A DNA stretch of 10,074 nt from an uncultured Eubacteriales bacterium (GTDB lineage Bacteria; Bacillota; Clostridia; Oscillospirales; Acutalibacteraceae): assembly GCA_934615635.1 (NCBI GenBank), contig CAKTTT010000072.1, positions 1-10,074 on the forward strand, in the 5' to 3' direction. Positions 5,621 through 10,074 of the stretch are shown one piece after another (the stretch's first letter is position 1; the number at the start of each line of letters is the position of its first letter). A model generated the notes under the pieces. It saw only the letters and a program-made list of their open reading frames with translations, was not told the DNA's origin and ran no database searches. Made by a program: the position numbers and the translations under genes.

Positions 5621-6208
5621 CTATGCGGCATCCACAAACTGCTCCGGATTATCCCGGATATATCCCACGCAAAGGTCAAGGGGCTTTTCCGCCTCCGCCG
5701 CCTCCAGGAAATCCGCATGGAGCTCCGCCAGTACGGCTTCCTCCCCGCCGGCATTCGGGGCTTCCCGCAGAGCGGTCGCACAGCGCAGGGCTCCCAGCTC
5801 CTGCAGCCCATCCGCCGCCAGCTCTAGAAAGTCTCCCGAAGGGCTGGCGAGCAGTTCCTCAAAGCCCGTCTCATCCAGCTCATGGCAGATCAGCCAGATG
5901 CTGTAGACCAGGCAGCGGCCGTGGGAAAGCAGCGGTATGACCCGGTAGGCATCCGGCCTGCGGCTGTCCAGCTTTCCCATCAGATTCGCCGCCACGGCGT
6001 TAACCAGCTCTCCGTCCGGCGTGGCCTCCAGCTTCTCCCGATCCAACACCTTGTAGCGCGCCTCAAGCTCCTCCGCCCGGCTTGCCTTGCTCCGGCGATT
6101 GCTTCCCCAGATATACAGCGCCACCAGCAGCGCCATAAATACCAGCACCAGTAGATAATATCCCGTTCCGCCTGCCTGAAACAGGCCGGCCAACCGTATT
6201 CCCTGCAT
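5621..6208 (-). CDS. Membrane-anchored DUF4375 (DMP19-like) protein
   Basis: A 195-residue protein of unknown function. One transmembrane helix (about residues 17-35, rich in Leu, Val, Ala and Tyr) is followed by basic residues (NRRSK), so the rest should lie in the cytoplasm by the positive-inside rule. Residues 60-195 resemble the DUF4375/DMP19 family: an opening DGELVNAV, then SIWLICHELDETGFEELL with SPSGD, then LQELGA and a closing YIRDNPEQFV. Family members usually have NGGF where this one has ETGF, so the fit is good but not perfect. DMP19 in Neisseria is known as a DNA-mimic protein, but most family members are uncharacterised and that role should not be transferred. The ATG at 6208 is chosen because AAGGAGGGG lies upstream; an ATG at 6286 would lie at the promoter. 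It is the last gene of the minus-strand block. Confidence 0.65.
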   Translation of the reverse strand: MQGIRLAGLFQAGGTGYYLLVLVFMALLVALYIWGSNRRSKASRAEELEARYKVLDREKLEATPDGELVNAVAANLMGKLDSRRPDAYRVIPLLSHGRCLVYSIWLICHELDETGFEELLASPSGDFLELAADGLQELGALRCATALREAPNAGGEEAVLAELHADFLEAAEAEKPLDLCVGYIRDNPEQFVDAA

Positions 6209-6257
6209 CTCCGGTCCCCTCCTTGTTGATGATACGCGGTGTGGGTTGTACAGACCC

Positions 6258-6286
6258 ATTATAGCTTGTCCCCTGATGCGGCGCAA
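6258..6286 (-). promoter_or_regulatory. Predicted promoter of the DUF4375-like gene
   Basis: On the minus strand TTGCGC (6286-6281) and a perfect TATAAT (6263-6258) are 17 bases apart. The -35 box lies just after the rsmI stop codon. The gene can thus be transcribed independently of rsmI, from a start near 6251, and this also argues against a start codon upstream of 6208. Confidence 0.65.
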
Positions 6287-6289
6287 GCC

Positions 6290-7126
6290 TCACCCGTTCT
6301 TTTCCACGGTCAGCAGCCGATAAATGTCCCCTTTTTTATGGCCGGTTTCCGCCGCCGCCCGCCGGGCGGCCTCGGAGGCCGCCGTTCCTTGAGCGGCATA
6401 TTCCCTCGCCAGCGCCGCCGCCTCTTCCAAGGTGACCTGCGGCTCCTGGACAGGCGCCGCGCCCTCGATCACCAGCACAAACTCCCCACGAGGCGCTTCC
6501 TGCGAGAATCGCTCCGCCGCTTCCGGCAGCGTGGTGCGGATCACCTCCTCATGAATCTTGGTCAGTTCCCTCACCAGGGCGATCCGCCGCTCCCCCAGCA
6601 CCAGAGCCATGTCTCTCAGAGTGGCGGGAAGCTTGTGCGGCGCCTCATAAAACACCATGGTTCGCTGCTCCAGCCGCAGGGCCTCCAGATGCTCCCGGCG
6701 GCTGCGCTTGTTGACGCTGAGGAAGCCCTCAAAGGTAAAGCGCCCGGCAGGCAGGCCGGACAAGGCCAGCGCAGTGACCACCGCGCTGGGGCCGGGAACA
6801 ACCGTGACCGGTATCCCCTCGTCATGACAGAGCGCCACCAGTTCCTCCCCCGGATCGGAAATAGCGGGCATCCCCGCATCCGTGACCAGAACGGCGGATT
6901 CCCCCGCCTGCAGCCGGGACAAGATCTCCCCTCCCCGCTGCCGCTTGTTGTGCTCGTAATAGCTCACCAGCGGTTTCCTTATTTCAAAATGGTTCAGCAG
7001 GTTCATCGTCACCCGCGTATCCTCCGCCGCGATGAAATCGCATTCCCGCAGCGCCTTCACCCCTCTCGGGGACATATCCGACAGATTGCCGATGGGCGTG
7101 CCCACCAGCGTCAGCGTTCCGCTCAT
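6290..7126 (-). CDS. rsmI: 16S rRNA (cytidine1402-2'-O)-methyltransferase
   Basis: SAM-dependent enzyme that 2'-O-methylates C1402 in the decoding centre of 16S rRNA; tetrapyrrole-methylase (SPOUT-unrelated class III) fold, cytoplasmic. The 278-residue length fits the family. Motifs in order: LVGTPIGNLSDMSPRG (7-22), AAEDTR (33-38), SYYEHN (55-60), LVTDAGMPAISDPG (80-93), VVPGPSA (109-115), SGLP (123-126), FEGFL (132-136), FYEAPHK (159-165) and VRELTKIHEE (185-194). After FEGFL the family's usual proline is replaced by SVNKRSRR, a variant stretch. The GTG-rich leader has only a modest ribosome binding site (GAGGGTGG) before the ATG at 7126. In B. subtilis the orthologue yabC follows yabB and yazA; here trmN6 is 431 bases upstream with nothing recognisable between. 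Confidence 0.97.
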   Translation of the reverse strand: MSGTLTLVGTPIGNLSDMSPRGVKALRECDFIAAEDTRVTMNLLNHFEIRKPLVSYYEHNKRQRGGEILSRLQAGESAVLVTDAGMPAISDPGEELVALCHDEGIPVTVVPGPSAVVTALALSGLPAGRFTFEGFLSVNKRSRREHLEALRLEQRTMVFYEAPHKLPATLRDMALVLGERRIALVRELTKIHEEVIRTTLPEAAERFSQEAPRGEFVLVIEGAAPVQEPQVTLEEAAALAREYAAQGTAASEAARRAAAETGHKKGDIYRLLTVEKNG

Positions 7127-7557
7127 ATCCCACCCTCACAGCCAGGCCGGTATCCGGCCTCTTTTCTTCGTCTCCAGCCTGGAGCGCCCGTTGATCTACC
7201 CCGTGCCAAAAGCCGGGGCGCCGCCGGGCGGCGGTTTGCTCCCCGGCTTCCGCCGCCTGCACTTTTCCCGCGGCAAAGGCGGAAACCATTCCATCAATCA
7301 GGCGGCAATCAGGCAGCATGGCTATAAACATACAGTCTCTCCAAACATACCTGAACCCTTCTCCAGCCGGCGCCTCGGCGGTCAATTCCCTCAGCCGCCC
7401 GCTCCTCTTCCTTTAAACCGGTGCGTCCACAAAACGGCTTGACCCATCGGTCCCGCGGAATCCCACAGGCAACAGGCGAGAAGAATCATCCTGCGGCGCC
7501 GCAGAATCGATCCGGCTCCACCACGCCCTCCATTTTCAGCCGCTTACGGTCTTCCGC
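7127..7557. other. Hairpin-rich gene-free gap between trmN6 and rsmI
   Basis: This 431-base gap is where B. subtilis carries yazA, a GIY-YIG-family gene. None of the minus-strand frames shows a GIY-YIG motif or other family signature; the longest open frame runs into rsmI out of frame and looks random. The gap contains several dyads: AGGCCGG/CCGGCCT (7144-7160), CTCCAG/CTGGAG around 7171-7184, a 9-bp stem with an inner GC hairpin (7210-7249), and the perfect palindrome CTGCGGCGCCGCAG (7491-7504). No confident promoter is seen. Confidence 0.5.
7208..7249 (-). terminator. Possible attenuator or terminator upstream of rsmI
   Basis: AAGCCGGGG (7210-7218) pairs with CCCCGGCTT (7241-7249), and the enclosed bases can form a further GC hairpin. 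On the minus strand the stem runs into TTTT (7211-7208). The U-tract is only four long and overlaps the stem, so termination would be partial. It may limit read-through from trmN6 into rsmI. Confidence 0.4.
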
Positions 7558-8268
7558 TCATCCTGTTGTCGCCGTAAAATGACTCCCTGTGAGAGAATTT
7601 TCGCTTTTAGAGACAAGGGGCGGCAGTACCCTGAGTCCCGGTCGGCCGCCTTTTCTGGCCTCGCATAAGAGCAGCCAGGGCGACGCCTCTCTTCTATGCT
7701 GGACGAGCTGCAGCCGTTTGGGCTCCAGCCCTGAGGCCCGCAGAGCCTCCAGCACGTCGCACAACCGTTCAGGCCGGTGGCACAAGCAAAATCTCCCCCC
7801 GTTTTTCAGCAGCCGGGCCGCGGCGGCGGCCAGATGGGGAAGCAGCCCCGGCTCCGGCTCATGCCGGGCGGCCGCCGCCTCATCCCGGCTCACCCCGCCG
7901 CTTCCCGGGGGAAAATACGGGGGATTGCAGGCCGCCAGACCATATGCGCCGGCAGGCAGCACGCCCTCAAGCCGGTTCCAGTCGGCATGGTGAAAAGTGA
8001 TCCGGCCCCCCGCCTGCAGGGCCGCGGCGGATCGCTTTGCCAGCGCCACCGCCCCGCCGTCCAGTTCCACCCCCTCTATCGGGTTATACGCGCCCTGCGC
8101 CCGCCACTGGAACGCGACGATACCGCACCCCGTCCCCAGATCGCAGCAACGCTCTCCACTCCGGGGGCGAGCGAAATCCGCCAGCAGCAGCGCATCCTCC
8201 CCGAATCGATGTGCCCGGTCGGTGAGCAGCCGCACCCCGTTCCCCAGCGTCTCCCAGTTTTCGCCCAT
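7558..8268 (-). CDS. trmN6: tRNA1(Val) adenine37-N6-methyltransferase-like protein
   Basis: Class I SAM-dependent N6-adenine methyltransferase; the E. coli homologue YfiC methylates A37 of tRNA1(Val), and B. subtilis YabB is the positional counterpart. The 236-residue product opens with LTDRAHRFGEDALLLADF (15-32), has SAM motif I DLGTGCGI (43-50), an acidic end of beta-2 (GVELD, 66-70), the amino-methyltransferase motif NPPYF (115-119) and AAARHE (132-137), and the family's late LPPL (215-218). The last 18 residues, VSKSENSLTGSHFTATTG, do not resemble the usual ending (an aromatic strand and an acidic, Tyr-containing helix), and their codons (7561-7614) are clearly AT-richer than the rest of the gene. 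This suggests the original 3' end was replaced. The start at 8268 has only a weak GGGGA upstream. The catalytic domain is complete, so activity is likely. Confidence 0.88.
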   Translation of the reverse strand: MGENWETLGNGVRLLTDRAHRFGEDALLLADFARPRSGERCCDLGTGCGIVAFQWRAQGAYNPIEGVELDGGAVALAKRSAAALQAGGRITFHHADWNRLEGVLPAGAYGLAACNPPYFPPGSGGVSRDEAAAARHEPEPGLLPHLAAAAARLLKNGGRFCLCHRPERLCDVLEALRASGLEPKRLQLVQHRREASPWLLLCEARKGGRPGLRVLPPLVSKSENSLTGSHFTATTG

Positions 8269-8375
8269 TCCGCTTCATCCCCGCATCCACTGCCATATAA
8301 ACGCGAAATGCCGGGCAGCCCCGGAGTAAGCGCACGCCTACCCTCGGCCGACCGGCAATCCGGATGATCCTTTGA

Positions 8376-8546
8376 TTATTCCGCCTGAGGCGCGCCCACC
8401 GGGCAAACGTCGGCGCAGCTGCCGCACTCCGTGCAGAGGTCGGGGTTGATCTCGTATTTGCCGTCCCCCTCGGAAATCGCCGAAACGGGGCATTCCGCCT
8501 CGCAGGCGCCGCAAGCGATGCAATCGTCGCTGATTTTATAAGCCAT
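8376..8546 (-). CDS. Clostridial-type 2[4Fe-4S] ferredoxin
   Basis: A 56-residue cytoplasmic electron carrier with two complete cluster motifs: Cys9, Cys12, Cys15 and Cys19-Pro, then Cys38, Cys41, Cys44 and Cys48-Pro (both CxxCxxCxxxCP). The near-symmetric halves and small acidic sequence match the classic clostridial ferredoxin of about 55 residues. The perfect AAGGAGGTG lies about 8 bases before the ATG, and a sigma-A-type promoter sits upstream, so it is expected to be well expressed and independent of ricT. It ends 107 bases before trmN6. In this position B. subtilis has yabA instead. Which oxidoreductase it serves cannot be told from the window; a link to the Fe-S-binding RicT next door is possible but only inferred. 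Confidence 0.95.
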   Translation of the reverse strand: MAYKISDDCIACGACEAECPVSAISEGDGKYEINPDLCTECGSCADVCPVGAPQAE

Positions 8547-8984
8547 GTATAAGCACCTCCTTCATATGTTCTCCCTTATCATATCATAATCGCCGCAAAA
8601 ATCAACACTTTTATGCGACAAATTCCCTCTTTTCCAACATCCGCCTGTTGCCGAAGCGGCTGGATTCCAGCGGAATTGCCCGCGCCCCTCTCACCGAGCG
8701 GCGCAGCCCCTTTGTCCGCTGTCCATCCTCCGGCCTATCCAACATCCGGCGGCGGGATCCCTGCGTCCGGGCAGACTACGCCCTCCGCCATCCCAAAACC
8801 TACGGATCGGAAACCCCGCTTTTTCCTCCAAAAAGCCCGTGGTCCCTGCCGTCAGAAAGCGACGGACAGCAGCCGCCAAAACACCGCCGGCCGGACAAAG
8901 CGATTGTCAAGCGGCTGTCCCGTTTCCGCATATTCCGGCAGGCGTTGCTGTTCCTTTGCGGGCCCCGCCTTTCCGGTGATCCGC
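8547..8984. other. Gene-free gap between ricT and the ferredoxin gene
   Basis: These 438 bases hold the ferredoxin promoter near their left end and no recognisable gene. A 62-codon minus-strand frame (8691-8879) is Arg/Gly-rich and lacks a ribosome binding site or family resemblance. The Cys/His zinc-binding tail expected for yabA, the usual gene here in B. subtilis, is not found in any minus-strand frame. Small dyads are present, for example GCTTTTT/AAAAAGC at 8818-8836 and GCGGG/CCCGC at 8958-8968, neither convincing as a terminator of ricT. Confidence 0.5.
8578..8605 (-). promoter_or_regulatory. Predicted ferredoxin promoter
   Basis: On the minus strand TTGATT (8605-8600) and TATGAT (8583-8578) are 16 bases apart; an overlapping TATGAT-like hexamer just upstream gives a second choice of -10. 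Transcription would start near 8571, about 25 bases before the start codon. Confidence 0.6.
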
Positions 8985-9854
8985 TTACGACTTTTCCAGC
9001 TCTTCCAACTGGGCCTGCTCCTCCTTGCCCACCTTGATGCGGTTGTCCCGGATAACCTTCACGTCCTCCCGCTTAAGCACCACCGGCGGGGAATCGGGGC
9101 TTTTGTCCAGCCGCACCTTGATGGCGCCGGTGAGCAGATTGGCTTCCAGCACCGTCCCCTTCCCTTCCTTGCTGGTGACGATGGCCCCCACCTTGGGCGT
9201 GGAGCGCAGCAGCTCCTCATAGGTATCCTGCTCGTATTTCAGGCAGCACATCAGCCGGCCGCAGCAGCCGGAAATCTTGGTGGGGTTCAGGGACAGCCCC
9301 TGTTCCTTGGCCATCTTGATAGACACGGGCTGAAAATCCCCCAGGAACTGGGAGCAGCAGAAGGGTCTTCCGCAGATTCCCAGCCCCCCCAGCATCTTGG
9401 CTTCATCCCGCACACCGATCTGCCGCAGCTCGATGCGGGTGCGGAACACCGAAGCCAGATCCTTCACCAGCTCCCGGAAATCCACCCTCCCGTCGGCGGT
9501 GAAATAGAACAGGATCTTGGAATTATCGAAGGTGTACTCCACATCCACCAGCTTCATGTCCAGCTTGTGGGCGGCGATCTTCTCCTGACAGAGCTTGAAG
9601 GCGCGTTTCTCCTTCTCCGCATTCTCCTTGGAACGGCGGATATCCTCCTGCGTGGCCGGCCGCAGCACCGGCTTGAGGGGCTTGATGATGGTTTCCTCCG
9701 CCACCTCCTTGTTGGGGATGACCACCTCGCCGCATTCCACCCCCCGGGCGGTTTCCACCACCACCTGGCTTCCTTTTTCCATGGCGTGCTCGCCTGGGTC
9801 GAAATAGTATACCTTGCCGGCATTCTTAAACCGGACGCCGATGATTGTCGCCAT
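8985..9854 (-). CDS. ricT: PSP1-domain protein RicT (YaaT), RNA maturation/sporulation factor
   Basis: In B. subtilis RicT (YaaT) forms the RicA-RicF-RicT complex, which binds iron-sulfur clusters, helps RNase Y mature certain mRNAs, and is needed for sporulation, competence and biofilm formation. The 289-residue product is full length. It starts MATIIGVRFKNAGKVYYFDP, carries the PSP1 core (ARGVECGEVV at 36-45, VDVEYTFDNSKILFYFTADGRVDFR at about 103-127, QIGVRDEAKMLGG at 145-157) and the cysteine clusters GICGRPFCC (159-167) and GCCGRLMCC (196-204), the expected cluster ligands. The C-terminal ~25 residues are charged (KVGKEEQAQLEELEKS). The ribosome binding site is a purine stretch AAAGGAATGGAAG ahead of the ATG at 9854. 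It lies 80 bases after holB, as in B. subtilis, and is probably cotranscribed with it. ricA and ricF are not in the window. Confidence 0.96.
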   Translation of the reverse strand: MATIIGVRFKNAGKVYYFDPGEHAMEKGSQVVVETARGVECGEVVIPNKEVAEETIIKPLKPVLRPATQEDIRRSKENAEKEKRAFKLCQEKIAAHKLDMKLVDVEYTFDNSKILFYFTADGRVDFRELVKDLASVFRTRIELRQIGVRDEAKMLGGLGICGRPFCCSQFLGDFQPVSIKMAKEQGLSLNPTKISGCCGRLMCCLKYEQDTYEELLRSTPKVGAIVTSKEGKGTVLEANLLTGAIKVRLDKSPDSPPVVLKREDVKVIRDNRIKVGKEEQAQLEELEKS

Positions 9855-9934
9855 AATTGCGCTTCCATTCCTTTCCGGCGGAGCTCCGCCCAGGCCGGGC
9901 CGTCTCCGCCCCTACGGGAGGCCGTAACCAGAAT
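9855..9934 (-). other. GC-rich holB-ricT spacer with palindromes
   Basis: The 80-base spacer contains the perfect palindrome GGCGGAGCTCCGCC (9877-9890) and further repeats of GGGCGGAG/CTCCGCCC type near 9903-9912. These could fold into a hairpin in the intercistronic RNA. No promoter was recognised, so ricT probably depends on transcription from holB or further upstream. Confidence 0.45.
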
Positions 9935-10074
9935 TTATTTTCCCGCCGCCGCCCGCAGCCGGGCGCAAAACAGCGTTAAAAACAGGGTGTAATTCACATT
10001 GCGCAGCCGGGCCTGCTGCAGCTCCTCCACCACAGCGGCCAGCCGCATAAGCTGCGCCCGGGTCAGGGCCGCGG
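9935..10074 (-). CDS. holB: DNA polymerase III delta' subunit, C-terminal end (partial)
   Basis: Only the last 45 codons and the stop (TAA at 9937-9935) are inside the window; the gene continues beyond the right edge. The readable end is AALTRAQLMRLAAVVEELQQ, then ARLRNVNYTLFLTLFCARLR and AAAGK, with the Asn-x-Asn followed by a hydrophobic helix typical of the C-terminal collar domain of clamp-loader delta' subunits. Identification rests on this pattern together with position: holB directly precedes ricT in B. subtilis and many Firmicutes. The protein is part of the clamp loader that places the beta sliding clamp on primed DNA. Domain content and length cannot be judged. Confidence 0.8.
   Translation of the reverse strand, partial: AALTRAQLMRLAAVVEELQQARLRNVNYTLFLTLFCARLRAAAGK

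Noticed and set aside
6239..7327. Plus-strand open frame of 362 codons opposite rsmI
   Set aside because: Antisense to a complete rsmI with all family motifs; Arg/Gln/Pro-rich translation with no domain.
6984..7385. Minus-strand 133-codon frame in the trmN6-rsmI gap as a remnant of yazA
   Set aside because: No GIY-YIG motif, and its second half overlaps rsmI out of frame.
8691..8879. 62-codon minus-strand frame between ricT and the ferredoxin gene
   Set aside because: No ribosome binding site, Arg/Gly-rich, no resemblance to YabA or another family.
8613..9992. Plus-strand open frame of 459 codons across ricT and neighbouring spacers
   Set aside because: It spans a full antisense ricT, part of the holB end and a non-coding gap, has no start signal and no recognisable domain.

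Overview
This window looks like chromosomal DNA from a GC-rich, low-complexity-envelope Gram-positive of the class Clostridia, probably a gut Oscillospirales-like organism. The evidence is strong AAGGAGG-type ribosome binding sites, sigma-A-like promoters, a clostridial 2[4Fe-4S] ferredoxin, a secreted protein with a sortase-type C-terminus, and a holB-ricT-trmN6-rsmI block in the same order as the Bacillus subtilis holB-yaaT-...-yabB-yazA-yabC region. Genus cannot be named from the sequence alone. No tRNA, rRNA, CRISPR array, phage gene or transposase was found.

Left part (1-3906): a 557-base non-coding flank with a perfect 4 x 11-bp tandem repeat is followed by galE on the minus strand, closed by its own terminator. 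Divergent from galE, across a 252-base promoter region, are a sugar-phosphate nucleotidyltransferase gene and a close homologue of bifidobacterial N-acetylhexosamine 1-kinase (nahK). Kinase, nucleotidyltransferase and UDP-hexose 4-epimerase together would form a three-step route from free GlcNAc/GalNAc (or Gal/Glc) to interconvertible UDP-sugars. No galT is present, so the nucleotidyltransferase may take the place of the GalT-type enzyme used in bifidobacteria. This is the most interesting system in the window.

Middle part (3907-5620): two back-to-back hairpins separate convergent nahK from a minus-strand gene for a secreted 296-residue protein with a signal peptide, a beta-rich lectin-like body, a Pro/Asp/Thr linker and a wall-anchor-like tail. 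It has a clear promoter with a palindrome in the spacer. Behind it is a ~670-base gene-free, partly AT-rich stretch containing a strong orphan 18-bp hairpin and a bidirectional terminator.

Right part (5621-10074, all minus strand, so transcription runs right to left): 3' end of holB, ricT, a 56-residue ferredoxin with its own promoter, trmN6, rsmI and a membrane-anchored DUF4375/DMP19-like protein. This is a DNA replication, RNA modification and RNA-processing neighbourhood. Compared with B. subtilis, yabA and yazA are missing: a ferredoxin plus ~440 non-coding bases follows ricT, and ~430 non-coding, hairpin-rich bases separate trmN6 from rsmI. The last 18 codons of trmN6 are unlike the family and AT-rich, which suggests a rearrangement at that junction.
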